Positions 17,957-29,900 of a DNA stretch of 64,000 nucleotides are shown here, piece after piece. Origin of the DNA: Chamaecyparis obtusa. Lineage: Eukaryota > Streptophyta > Pinopsida > Cupressales > Cupressaceae. The number at the start of each line of letters is the position of its first letter. The stretch's first letter is position 1. Under the pieces are notes generated by a model. It saw nothing but the letters and a program-made list of their open reading frames with translations. It was not told the DNA's origin and ran no database searches. The stretch covers positions 1-64,000 of the forward strand of contig BSBK01008832.1 of the NCBI GenBank assembly GCA_027943335.1, read 5' to 3'. A program made the translations under genes and the position numbers.

Positions 17957-18344
17957 AATGAGCCAAGTTGTCACCAATATTGTTGAAGGCCCCACCTTGT
18001 GTTTGTGTTGGCCTAATTTGATGATTAATATAGTGATGACTATGTATGCGCAAAACTCCATAAAAGTTCATAATTGCCTTATGTGCAAGTACATGTGGAG
18101 AGATAGCTATCCGCATCACCAGGTAATCTCGATTACCAAGGACACTAAGGGAAAATTCAGCTTAATTTCTAATTATTATGCATGGAGATCTGCTGAATTT
18201 TGTTGTACGAAGCTTGATTCCCCAAAAATCACCCAACTCCTACCTCTTATGAATGATATTCTCTTAAAATGGTTATCTTGAAAAGACCTGGCCTTTATGC
18301 TTGTTTGCAAAGCTTAGCTCTGCAACTTCCAGAAAGTTCTTGCG

Positions 18345-19815
18345 ATGGATACTGGTTTTGCTACCATGGGAGGAAAAACATTGTGCATTGACTCAGACAA
18401 GATCGAAGAGGAGTTCTCCGACCCCCAAGTGACCCACTATTGCAAAGACAATGGCATCTAGGGTTTCATGGAAAGAATGAAGGGAGGCCATGATGAGCAA
18501 ATCTCCAAGAAATTCGTGTCCTCATGGGATAACAAGAAGGTGTCGGTTGGGGGCTTGCACTTTCAGCTTAACAAAGAGGTCATTGCTAAGGCTATGAGGC
18601 TATCTATGGAGGGTAGGAAGTATAAAAAGACCATTCGAATGCTAAACTTAACCAGTCTAAACCAATTCTTTAGGGTGGAGGAGAAACTTGTTAAAAAGTC
18701 TAGTGGATTTAACCGCAAAGAGCTCCCTAATTTTTGGCCTAAGGTATGTCATATAATCATGAAATACTTCACCATAGAAGGTAAATTCAATTTGTTTTAC
18801 TACTATCACCTATTGTTCTTCAACCATATTAAGAATAGAGACCTCATTTCCATCCCCTTCTATCTCCTTTACTCAATTGAAAGCAACATTCTAGACATTA
18901 AGGAGAGAAAAAATATTGAGAAGTCAGTCCCTATCCTCCACTAGGGCCTTTTACTCTACCTCTACAACTTCCATAAAGCCATCTACCCTCCACCCTAGCC
19001 TCTGCTGATTGTTAAGGAGGTAACCCAGGAAGTATCCCCTTCAAAAGCCAACAACCCCACCCAGTCCCCCTCTCAGTCCTTATAGGAAATCCAGGAGACT
19101 ACCCTTGTCCCTAGGGATGGTAAAAGCCGTAAAAGGTGTGTGAGGAACCCATTTAAAAGGGGGAGGATCTTGAAGAATCCCATGTCTCTGAGACTATGGA
19201 GGTGAAGGATAAGATGGGGACTGATAGCACCCCTAAAACTGAGAAGAAGCCCAGGAAATGGAAAACTTCAGACATCTAGGTTGATCTCGAGGTGAATTTG
19301 GGGGGCTCTGTCCTGCGTTCTAACAGGGTTTCCAAGGAGAAATCTAGGAAACAGCTTAAGAGGACAAGTCTCAGTCGGAGCATGAAACCTCTTCTTCCAC
19401 TGGTTCGATTAAGGGATCCTTGGCTGAACACTTAAATTCACCCAGGTCTCACAATTCTCCTCCCCTAAATCCCCTGTCAGAGATGGAGGATAAGCCTCAC
19501 AACTTTACCCCACCTCTTCTCTCTCCTCAGACCGAGTAGGCTAAATCCCCTCACATTGAGCACACTACGGTGGCGATAGAGGAGAGTGACAAGTTTAAAG
19601 GATTTCTCAAGAAGAAGTTCAATGAGCTGGATATGGAGTTTCTCAGCCTCAAGCAAGACATCAGAGAGATCAAAGCTCAAGTTGCTAATTTGAACAAGTT
19701 TTCCCTTAAGCTCACGCATGCTTCGGTTGTGACCTTGTACAACGTGCAGGAGAAGATAGCTGGTGGTAAACTGGAAGCTGATGAGGATAACAGAGACCTA
19801 TTCATGTTCCTATAG
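18345..19815 (+). pseudogene. Third ORF in the LINE, unknown function, broken
   Basis: Begins ATG at 18345, 388 bp after the ORF2 stop, and would encode roughly 490 residues. The N-terminal half looks globular: FATMGGKTLCIDSDKIEEEF, then MERMKGGHDEQ, VGGLHFQLNKEVIAKAM, LPNFWPKVCHIIMKYFTIEG and a YYYH...ISIPFYLLYSIE segment. The second half is charged and low-complexity. It ends in a probable coiled coil at 19570-19760 (FKGFLKKKFNELDMEFLSLK and on). Stops are mostly TAG (18460, 18942, 19813) and the frame shifts at least once between 19140 and 19570. Plant L1 elements normally end after ORF2. The region lies inside the target duplications, so it moved with the LINE. The pattern recalls a repeat-associated protein of conifer genomes, but I cannot name a family. 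Confidence 0.6.
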
Positions 19816-20209
19816 GAAGAGTGGGCCACGACCTTGATGTCCAAACATCTAGGTGGGAGATCCTAGCTGCTATAATCAATGAGATGTTTGTGCTAGCATG
19901 GGCCTGTTTGTTCCAGGTCCCTTTTTTAGATTTCTTACTTTCTAGTTAAGTTCTTAAAACAGTGGTTTAGCCCTACATGGCTTGTTATTGTTAATACTTT
20001 ATCTAGTTACTAGTTATGCTACTTTGGTTCCCTTTTTTTGAAAAGGACCTTCATGTTTGTTTTTGATAGAGGCAGACTAGACAATTTTATTTCTGTCGAC
20101 TTTCTAATATTAAACTAGTATGCGACTAGTGCTATTAATATGTTGTTAATGTGCTTCTAGTCTTCTTGTACCATGGGCCAACACCCTCTTGCTTCTTTTT
20201 TCTATGAAA
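19816..20209 (+). other. LINE 3' region
   Basis: Non-coding AT/T-rich sequence between the third ORF and the right target duplication. It ends CTTTTTTCTATGAAAA with only a four-base A run, so any original poly-A tail is short or lost. Confidence 0.6.
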
Positions 20210-20224
20210 AACAAGTCATCCCAT

Positions 20225-20492
20225 AGAATAATGTCTGGAAGACAAGAAATAACTTGCTACCCTTTATCAAAAGAGTCAAAGGCTATAGGAACATAAGCAT
20301 TAGTAGGAGAAATGGTAGAAGTGATCTCAACTAGAGAGTACAAGCTGGATGTTGAGATGTTAAATCATCATAGCTCTCAAGAAATGCAAGATGTTCAATT
20401 TCCTTTAAGGTAGGCTCATCATAGGGAATGTTATCTGCACCATCAAGTAGAACAAGATAATATGTAGCTCGATCTTCTAGGAATGGAGGAAC
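20225..20492 (-). pseudogene. Unknown acidic protein remnant, middle piece (copy A)
   Basis: The minus strand reads VPPFLEDRATYYLVLLDGAD, then IPYDEPTLKEIEHLAFLESY, and later YSLVEITSTI...DSFDKG, colinear with 38270-38525 in copy B. In this copy the Glu codon after KEI is intact where copy B has a stop. The piece sits between the LINE target duplication and the gypsy 5' LTR, so both elements entered the same old frame. Function unknown. Confidence 0.6.
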
Positions 20493-20497
20493 GTGTG

Positions 20498-21358
20498 TGA
20501 TGCAGGAGCATCCTGGGTGTAAGAGCAATCTTGCATCACCCAAAAATATTTCTGTTTTTGAATTCAATAAGGGCTATCCTGTGCAGAGCTGCTATTTATG
20601 GAAAGTTACTATTTTTGGTAATTTTCGTCTGTGCTCAGAATGATCTAATTTCTTTCTTGGAGGTTCATTTTGGTCATATAAGTCTGCCAGTAAAGTTTCA
20701 TTTCCAGATCAAGTGTATGTTGGAAGATATTGAAGATTTTCGGTATTGGCAGCAGGGTACAGAAACTTTGAACTCAGTTTTGAAGGCCTTAGAGGCCCCG
20801 AATGAGGTCAAAAATTTGGGTGACGGGCGCTTGCGTGGGTCAAGCCTGTAGAGCGCTTCGTGGCATTTCTGAAATGGGGTTATAGTAGCCGAGCGGGTCA
20901 ACGGGTGATGACTTATGGTCTTCGAAAGTTGGACCACCTAAATTGGCAGAAAATAATTTTCTTCAAAATTTCTGTTCGGGTTTCAAAGGTTATCTTGAGC
21001 CGACTATGATGTAATAAAATGTAAAATAAAATAATGCTGAGTTTGGTCGGCCTTATTGGCTAAAATTCTGGAACCTTCCCAGGCGGTGGAAAATTGCATA
21101 TATAAGGAAGGCTGTATTATTGTCTTAGGCAGTTCAGAATAATTCTGGGTAGTAGATCTGGGTATTGATTCGAGGCTTTGTCCTACAGAATATTGTAAGG
21201 GAATGCCCATGTGGCTTTGCACATTGTAATTCTGAAAGTTTGTAATTCCACATTTGTGGAGATAATAAGAAGCCAATTTTTTTGTTCTTGCATATTACTG
21301 TTGTTATTTCTCTATTTCTGTTATGTGTTTGTGGTATTAAGGGGAGCACCCTTCATCA
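20498..21358 (+). repeat. LTR1 of the gypsy compound
   Basis: 861 bp, beginning TGATGCAGGAGCATCC and ending CACCCTTCATCA, so the ends are TG...CA. A TATA box (TATATAA, 21099-21105) lies in the right half, which fixes the likely transcription start downstream of it. By eye it differs from LTR2 and LTR3 at roughly 2-3% of positions, mostly transitions. Confidence 0.95.
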
Positions 21359-21360
21359 AG

Positions 21361-21372
21361 TGGTATCAGAGC
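21361..21372 (+). other. Primer-binding site, initiator methionine tRNA type
   Basis: TGGTATCAGAGC, two bases after LTR1, complements the 3' end of plant initiator tRNA-Met, the usual primer of many Ty3/gypsy elements. The same site follows LTR2. Confidence 0.9.
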
Positions 21373-21459
21373 AAGTTTTCTTGAGTGTGTAAACAGATCG
21401 CCGACTGTGAGGCAGTTTGCACCAGGACCGTGGTTAGGGTTTCAGCGCGCATCGTGAAA

Positions 21460-24400
21460 ATGCCTCCACAAAGAGAACGTGGCGGAAGAGCTGGTGCTGT
21501 GACACCTGAGGTTAGAGAGCTGTAGAGACAAGTGCGAGCATTGCAAGAAGAGATTCACAGAGGAATGAATCTTAATGTCAGAGATGAAAGCGAGGATGAA
21601 GCCGAAGAAGAATATCAAGAAGGAGAAGTCAAAATTGTGAACCAGGAGGAAGAAAGACTTTTTCGGGCCATTTCTAAGATTGGGAAAAGACCTAAGATTG
21701 AGGTTCCTACATTTTCTAGAAATCTTAACCCAGAAGAATTGATCGACTGGATCAACGAATGTGAGGAATATTTTGAGTATGAAGATGTTGAGTATCCTGA
21801 CAGGGTCAAATTTGCGAAAGCCAGACTGAAAGGTCATGCGAAGATATGGTGGCAAGAGATTCAGTTGGAGTGAAATAGAAGGGGAAAGGAGAAAATCATG
21901 AGATGGGATCGGATGGTGGATAAATTGAAGCGGTAGTTTATTCCTGTTGATTATGAGCTTGACCTACTGAAGAAAATGCAAAGTTTGAAGCAAGCAGGAA
22001 GATCTGTTCAGGAGTTTACAGAGGAGTTCTATTGACTTCTCATCAAAACAGGCCATGCAGAAGCTGATAAAGAGAAAGTTGCCCGATACCTTAATGGGTT
22101 AAGGCCAAGCATTCAGGAGGAGCTGAATCTGGTTCGAATGAATAGTATTGAAGAGGCATACCAGTTTGCCCTAAAAGTAGAGGAAAAGCTGAACAAGAAG
22201 TTTGAGAGCAGACAAAACGGAAGAGGTCACAGTGGACGATTTGGTGGACGGTCATATGGTGGCCGAAATGAAGATCCGAAAAAGAAGGATGAGGCCAGTA
22301 GCAGTCAAAATCAGCGAGGAAATAATTCCAATCGCTTCCAAGATCAGAATAATAGAGATCAGAGAGGAAGAGGAAGAGGACAAGGATCTGGAAGAGGTGG
22401 CTTCCGTGGAACATGTTTTCACTGTGGAGAAGACGGTCATAGGGCATTTGAATGTCCTCAGTGCCAAGGCAGAACAGACAGGAGAAATGAAGGCCAGGCC
22501 AGAGTTGCACATGTAGATGAAGATGCCAGATCATCAAATTCTGAAGATGTTGAAAGAGGAGAAACGTTGATTAATAGAAGAGTCTTGTTGAGTGGTGAGA
22601 ATGAACCTGAGCAAAGGAGGAGCCTGTTTCACACCAGGTGCAAGTGTGAAGGTAAATGTTGTGATGTGATTATTGATAGTGGAAGCACTGACAATTTGGT
22701 GTCAGAAGAGATGGTGACAAAGTTGAAGCTCAAGAGACAGAAACACCCACATCCATATCGGATTGCCTGGGTACAGGATGGCCACAAGGTCATGGTCAAT
22801 GAACAATGCCTGGTGAAGTTCAAGATTGGCGGATACCAAGATGAGGTATTGTGTGATATCATATCTATGGATGCATGTCATATGTTGTTGGGTAGACAAT
22901 GGCAGTTTGAGAGATGTGATGTACATGATGGTCGTGCGAATACCTATTCCCTGACAAAGGATGGAGTGCGACATAAGCTAAAACCATTGAAGGAGACTGA
23001 AGAAAAGGTATGTGGTAATGCAAGGATAACTTTTGTTGATGGAAGAAATTTCCTAGATGGTATGAGGCATGAGCATGTATGTTTTGCTTTAATTCCAAAA
23101 GCTGGTAAAGAGAAAGCAGAAGATGTTCCTGTAGAAGTTGCAGATTTGTTGAATGAGTTTCAAGATATTGTATCCGATAACATGCCTGATGGATTACCAC
23201 CAGTCAGGAAGATCAGTCATCAGATGGACTTGATCCCAGGAGCGAGTTTTCTGAATAAGGCAGCACACAGAATGACACCTGCAGAAAGTGAGGAGTTGAA
23301 AAAACAAGTACATGAACTGTTACAGAAAGGTTTGATCCGTGAGAGTCTGAGTCCCTGTGCTGTACCAACGGTATTAGCACCAAAGAAGAATGGAGAATGG
23401 AGGATGTGTACATATTCTAGGGCAATAAACAAGATCACAAACAAGTACAGGTTTCCATTGCCACGAATGGATGATATTATGGACTGTTTGAGTGGAGCTG
23501 TGTATTTTTCAAAGATAGATCTGAAAAGTGGATATCATCAGATTCGGATCAGAGAAGGAGATGAATGGAAGACTGCCTTCAAGATAAAGGAAGGACTATA
23601 TGAGTGGTTAGTCATGCCTTTTGGGCTAACCAATGCACCGAGCACTTTCATGCGGCTCATGAACGAGGTTCTGAAAGAATTTCTGGGTAAGTTTGTCATT
23701 GTTTACCTAGATGATATTTTGATCTTTAGTAAGACATTGGATGAGCATATGATGCATATTCGTATGGTATTTGAGAAGTTGAGAGAAAAGAAATTGTTGA
23801 TTAATTTGAAGAAGTGCAGTTTTGTGAAGAAAGAGTTAGTGTATTTGGGATTTGTAGTTTCAGCAGAAGGTCTAAAAATGGACCCAGAGAAGGTACAGGC
23901 TATCCTTGAATGGCCTACTCCAAGGAGTGCTACTGAGGTAAGATCTTTTCATGGTCTAGCTAGTTTTTACAGAAAGTTTATCAAAAATTTTAGCAGTATT
24001 TGTGGACCCTTGACTGAAACAATGAGAGGGGATAGAAAAGAGTTTAAGTGGACTAAAGGAGCAGAAAAGAGTTTTCAATTATTGAAACAAAAAGTTACAG
24101 AACAACCTGTTTTAGCACTTCCAGATTTCAATAAGGTGTTTCAAGTAGATTGTGATGCTAGTGGTACTGCAATAGGAGCTGTTATGAGCCAAGAAGGTAA
24201 ACCTGTTGCTTATTTCAGTGAGAAGTTAAATGATGCCAAGAAAAAATATTCTGTTTATGATCAAGAATTTTATGCTATAGTTCAGACATTAAAGAAGTGG
24301 AGACATTATCTACTTCCTAAGGAGTTTGTTTTGTATACTGATCATCAAGCTTTGCAATATTTGAATAGTCAAGGAAAGTTGAATCAGAAGCATTTAAAAT

Positions 24401-25968
24401 GGGTTGAGTTTTTGCAGAGTTATACATTTGTTTTAAAACACAGGAGTGGAAAGTCTAATAGGGTTGCAGATGCTCTTAGCAGAAGACAACTATTGCTGAC
24501 AGAAATGCAAATTGAAGTGGTTGGGTTCAAGGAACTCAAGAATTTGTATCCAGAGGATCCTGATTTTGGTGAAGCTTGGAAAGCTTGTACAGAACCTGTT
24601 ACTCTAGACAGGACGAAATGGTTGGATTTCATCATCCAGGATGATATGCTATTCAGAGGGAGTCAGTTGTGCATTCCACGAAATTCTATGAGGGAGAATC
24701 TCATCAAGGAGAAGCATAGCGGAGGATTGGCTGGACATTTTGGTCGTGATAAAACCCTTGGTTTGGTTAGTGAGAATTATTATTGGCCACAGTTGCAGCA
24801 AGATGTGAAGAAGTTTGTACAGAGTTGCAGAGTATGTCAGATGGCAAAAGGAGTGAAGCAGAATACAGGGTTGTATCAACCATTATTTGTACCAGAGAAG
24901 CCTTGGGAGGATATCAGTATGGACTTTGTTTTTGGTTTACCGAGGACACAGCGGGGACATGATTCAATTTTTGTTGTAGTTGACAGATTTTCAAAGATGG
25001 CACATTTTATTCCCTGCAAGAAGACTAATGATGCTGTTCATGTAGCAGAATTGTTTTTCAGAGAAGTAGTGAGATTTCATGGTTTGCCAAAGACCATAGT
25101 TTCAGATCGGGACACTAAGTTTGTTGGATATTTCTGGCGTACATTGTGGAAGAAGTTGAAGACAGATTTAAAGTTTAGTTCATCACATCATCCACAGACT
25201 GATGGACAGACAGAGGTGGTGAATAGGAGTTTGGGAAATTTGCTGAGATGTTTGGTTGGAGATAAGCCAACAGGATGGGATTTGATTTTACCACAGGCAG
25301 AATTTGCATACAATAATTCTGTCAATAGGAGCACTGGTAAATCACCATTCCAGATTGTATATGGAAGTAGTCCAAGAAATGCATCTAAATTGAGAAAGAT
25401 AGATAAAGGAGAAATAAGTAGTGCTGAAGCTGAAGATTTTGCAGAACACTTGAAGAACATCCATGAGGAGGTGAGGAAGCATATTACCAAGATGAATGCA
25501 CAGTATAAGGCTAAGGCAGATGAGAAAAGGAGGTATAAGGAATTTCAGGTTGGTGATGAAGTCATGGTTCATTTGCAGAAGGAGCGGTTTCCAGTTGGTA
25601 CATATAACAAGCTGAAAATGAAGAAGTTTGGGCCATGTAAGATACTGAAGAAGCATGATTCAGGAAATGCATATGAGGTAGAATTGCCTAGTGAGCTGAA
25701 TATTTCACCAGTGTTTAACATTTCAAATTTGACAGAGTATCACGAAGGAGGTGTTGAAGATGAGGTTGCGGCAGCACAGTGGAGTATTCCAGCAACTAGT
25801 TTAGACACTAAGGAGATCGAAGATATATTGGACAGTCGTGTTGGCAGAAGCACAAGGAACATGACATATGAAGAATATCTGGTCAAATGGAAAGGATGAC
25901 CTGTTGAAGATTCATCATGGCTGACAAAGGAGGAGGTTAGCCGTCTTGGTTTTCCTTTGCACACCTGA
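21460..25968 (+). pseudogene. Gypsy Gag-Pol polyprotein, copy 1 (nearly intact, five stops)
   Basis: A single frame of 1,502 codons runs from ATG 21460 to TGA 25966, with no frameshift. Gag core lies at about residues 80-215. A basic Arg/Gly region precedes the zinc knuckle CFHCGEDGHRAFEC (from residue 319). Protease shows IIDSGSTDNLV (Asp 406). Reverse transcriptase carries IVYLDDILIF (YLDD at 749-752). RNase H shows VDCDASG (Asp 899). Integrase has an HHCC finger (KHSGGLAGHF...CRVCQMAKG) and D1155, D1216, E1252, with the usual 35 residues between the last two. A chromodomain follows (EEYLVKWKG, about residues 1470-1500). Premature stops: TAG 21523, TGA 21871, TAG 21934, TGA 22033, TGA 25897. 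Most match CAG or CGA in the other copy. The RNase H/RT style resembles the CRM/Galadriel side of chromoviruses, which is a tentative reading. Confidence 0.93.
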
Positions 25969-26006
25969 GTTGTGACAGGGTCACTTCTCAAATTACCCCA
26001 GGTGTC

Positions 26007-26867
26007 TGATGCAGGAGCATCCTGGGTGTAAGAGCAATCTTGCATCACCCAAAAATATTTCTATTTTTGAATTCAATAAGGGCTATCCTGTGCAGAGCTG
26101 CTATTTATGGAAAGTTACTATTTTTGGTAATTTTTTTCTGTGCTCAGAATGATCTAATTTCTTTCTTGGAGGTTCATTTTGGTCATATAAGTCTGCCAGT
26201 AAAGTTTCATTTCTAGATCAAGTGTATGTTGGAAGATATTGAAGATTTTCGGTATTGGCAGCAGGGTACAGAAACTTTGAACTCAGTTTTGAAGGCCTTA
26301 GAGGCCCTGGATGAGGTCAAAAGTTTGGGTGATGGGCACTTGCATGGGCCATGCCTGTAGAGTGCTTCGTGGCGTTTCTGAAATGGGGTTATAGTAGCTG
26401 AGCGGGTCAACGGGTGATGACTTATGGTCTTCGGAAGTTGGACCACCTGAATTGGCAGAAAATAATTTTCTTCAAAATTTCTGTTCGGGTTTCAAAGGTT
26501 ATCTTGAGCCGACTATGATGTAATAAAATGTAAAATAAAATAATGCTGAGTTTGGTCGGCCTTATTGGCTAAAATTCTGGAACCTTCCCAGGCGGTGGAA
26601 AATTGCATATATAAGGAAGGCTGTATTATTATCTTAGGCAGTTCAGAATAATTCTGGGTAGTAGATCTGGGTATTGATTCGAGGCTTTGTCCTACAGAAT
26701 ATTGTAAGGGAATGCCCATGTGGCTTTGCACATTGTAATTCTGAAAGTTTGTAATTCCACATTTGTGGAGATAATAAGAAGCCAATTTTTTTGTTCTTGC
26801 ATATTACTGTTGTTATTTCTCTATTTCTGTTATGTGTTTGTGGTATTAAGGGGAGCACCCTTCATCA
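26007..26867 (+). repeat. LTR2 (shared central LTR)
   Basis: 861 bp, same ends as LTR1, TATA box at 26608-26614. It serves as 3' LTR of internal region 1 and 5' LTR of internal region 2. It carries several private C-to-T or G-to-A changes, for example in the block around 26305-26350, where LTR1 and LTR3 agree with each other. Confidence 0.95.
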
Positions 26868-26869
26868 AG

Positions 26870-26881
26870 TGGTATCAGAGC
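26870..26881 (+). other. Primer-binding site, second internal region
   Basis: TGGTATCAGAGC two bases after LTR2, identical to the site after LTR1. Confidence 0.9.
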
Positions 26882-26968
26882 AGGTTTTCTTGAGTGTGTA
26901 AATAGATCGCCGACTGTGAGGCAGTTTGCACCAGGACCGTGGTTAAGGTTTCAGCGCGCATCGTGAAA

Positions 26969-29900
26969 ATGCCTCCACGAAGAGAACGTGGCGGAAGATC
27001 TGGTGCTGTGACACCTGAGGTTAGAGAGCTGCAGAGACAAGTGCGAGCATTGCAAGAAGAGATTCGCAGAGGAATGAATCTTAATGTCAGAGATGAAAGC
27101 GAGGATGAAGCCGAAGAAGAATATCAAGAAGGAGAAGTCAAAATTGTGAACCAGGAGGAAGAAAGACTTTTTCGGGCCATTTCTAAGATTGGGAAAAAAC
27201 CTAAGATTGAGGTTCCTACATTTTCTGGAAATCTTAACCCAGAAGAATTGATCGACTGGATCAACGAATGTGAGGAATATTTTGAGTATGAAGATGTTGA
27301 GGATCCTGACAGGGTCAAATTTGCGAAAGCCAGACTGAAAGGTCATGCGAAGATATGGTGGCAAGAGATTTAGTTGGAGTGAAATAGAAGGGGAAAGGAG
27401 AAAATCACGAGATGGGATCGGATAGTGCATAAATTGAAGTGGCAGTTTATTCCTGTTGATTATGAGCTTGACCTACTGAAGAAAATGCAAAGTTTGAAGC
27501 AAGCAGGAAGATCTGTTCAGGAGTATACAGAGGAGTTCTATCGACTTCTCATCAGAACAGGCCATGCAGAAGCTGATAAAGAGAAAGTTGCCCGATACCT
27601 TAATGGGTTAAGGCCAAGCATTCAGGAGGAGCTGAATCTGGTTCGAATGAACAGTATTGAAGAGGCATACCAGTTTGCCCTAAAAGTAGAGGAAAAGCTG
27701 AACAAGAAGTTTGAGAGTAGACAAAACGGAAGAGGTCACGGTGGACGATCTTGTGGACGGTCATATGGTGGCCGAAATGAAGATCCGAAAAAGAAGGATG
27801 AGGCCAGTAGCAGTCAAAATCAGCGAGGAAATAATTCCAATCGCTTCCAAGATCAGAATAATAGAGATCAGAGAGGAAGAGGAAGAGGACAAGGATCTGG
27901 AAGAGGTGGCTTCTGTGGAACATGTTTTCACTGTGGAGAAGAAGGTCATAGGGCATTAGAATGTCCTCAGCGCTAAGGCAGAATAGACAGGAGAAATGAA
28001 AGCCAGGCCAGAGTTGCACATGTAGATGAAGATGCCAGATCATCAAATTCTGAAGATGCTGAAAAAGGAGAAACGTTGATTAACAGAAGAGTCTTGTTGA
28101 GTGGTGAGAATGAACCTGAGCAAAGGAGGAGCCTGTTTCGCACCAGGTGCAAGTGTGAAGGTAAATGTTGTGATGTGATTATTGATAGTGGAAGTACTGA
28201 CAATTTGGTGTCAAAAGAGATGGTGACAAAGTTGAAGCTCAAGAGACAGAAACACCCACATCCATATCGGATTGCTGGGTATAGGATGACCACAAGGTCA
28301 TGGTCAATGAATAATGCCTGGTGAAGTTCAAGATTGGTGGATACCAAGATGAGGTATTGTGTGATATCATATCTATGGATGCATGTCATATGTTGTTGGG
28401 TAGACCATGGTAGTTTGACAGATGTGTTGTACATGATGGTCGTGCGAATACCTATTCCCTGACAAAGGATGGAGTGGGACATAAGCTAAAACCATTGAAG
28501 GAGACTGAAGAAAAGGTATTTGGTAATGCAAGGATAACTTTTGTTGATGGAAGAAATTTCCTAGATGGTATGAGGCATGAGCATGTATGTTTTGCTTTAA
28601 TTCCAAAAGCTGGTAAAGAGAAAGCAGAAGATGTTCCTGTAGAAGTTGCAGATTTGTTGAATGAGTTTCAAGATATTGTATCCGATAACGTGCCTGACGG
28701 ATTACCACCAGTCAGGAAGATCAGTCATCAGATGGACTTGATCCCAGGAGCGAGTTTGCCGAATAAGGCAGCACACAGAATGAAACCTACAGAAAGTGAG
28801 GAGTTGAACAAACAAGTACATGAACTGTTACAGAAAGGTTTGATCCGTGAGAGTCTGAGTCCCTGTGCTATACCAGTGGTATTAGCACCAAAGAAGAATG
28901 GAGAATGGAGGATGTGTACAGATTCTAGGGCAATAAACAAGATCACAATCAAGTACAGGTTTCCATTGCCACGAATGGATGATATTATGGACTGTTTGAG
29001 TGGAGCTGTGTATTTTTCAAAGATAGATCTGAAAAGTGGATATCATCAGATTCGGATCAGAGAAGGAGATGAATGGAAGACTGCCTTCAAGACAAAGGAA
29101 GGACTATATGAGTGGTTAGTCATGCCTTTTGGGCTAACCAATGCACCGAGCACTTTCATGCGGCTCATGAACGAAGTTCTGAAAGAATTTATGGGTAAGT
29201 TTGTCATTGTTTACCTAGATGATATTTTGATCTTTAGTAAGACATTGGATGAGCATATGATGCATATTCGTATGGTATTTGAGAAGTTGAGAGAAGAGAA
29301 ATTGTTAATTAATTTGAAGAAGTGCAGTTTTGTGAAGAAAGAGTTAGTGTATTTGGGATTTGTAGTTTCAGTAGAAGGTCTAAAAATGGACCCAGAGAAG
29401 GTACAAGCTATCCTTGAATGGCCTTCTCCAAGGAGTACTACTGAGGTAAGATCTTTTCATGGTCTAGCTAGTTTTTACAGAAAGTTTATCAAAAATTTTA
29501 GCAGTATTTGTGGACCCTTGACTGAAACAATGAGAGGGGATAGAAAAGAGTTTAAGTGGACTAATGGAGTAGAAAAGAGTTTTCAATTATTGAAACAAAA
29601 AGTTACAGAAAAACCTGTTTTAGCACTTCCAGATTTCAATAAGGTGTTTCAAGTAGATTGTGATGCTAGTGGTATTGCAATAGGAGCTGTTATGAGCCAA
29701 GAAGGTAAACCTGTTGCTTATTTCAGTGAGAAGTTAAATGATGCCAAGAGAAAATATTCTGTTTATGATCAAGAATTTTATGCTATAGTTCAGGCATTAA
29801 AGAAGTGGAGACATTATCTACTTCCTAAGGAGTTTGTTTTGTATACTGATCATCAAGCTTTGCAATATTTGAATATTCAAGGAAAGTTGAATCAGAGGCA

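Larger units (their letters stand above)
12232..20209 (+). mobile_element. L1-type LINE, near full length, decayed
   Basis: The element is flanked by a 15-bp target duplication with two mismatches: AACAAGCCATCTCAT at 12217-12231 and AACAAGTCATCCCAT at 20210-20224. The uninterrupted target sequence can be read at 38241-38255 in copy B of the surrounding repeat. Order: short 5' leader, ORF1 (DUF4283 plus zinc knuckle), ORF2 (endonuclease, reverse transcriptase, zinc-binding region, RNase H), a third ORF, and a 3' region ending in CTTTTTTCTATGAAAA with no long poly-A. The size of 7.98 kb is large for a plant L1, mostly because of the third ORF. All ORFs carry premature stops and frameshifts, so it is not autonomous now. 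Confidence 0.9.

Noticed and set aside
22091..25490. Several 70-150 residue frames antisense to or overlapping the gypsy polyprotein
   Set aside because: They overlap well-supported Gag-Pol domains, have no family motif, and recur in both copies only because the DNA is duplicated.
20498..26867. Two independent nested gypsy insertions
   Set aside because: There is no target duplication around the central LTR and the flanking internal sequences are those of a continuous element.
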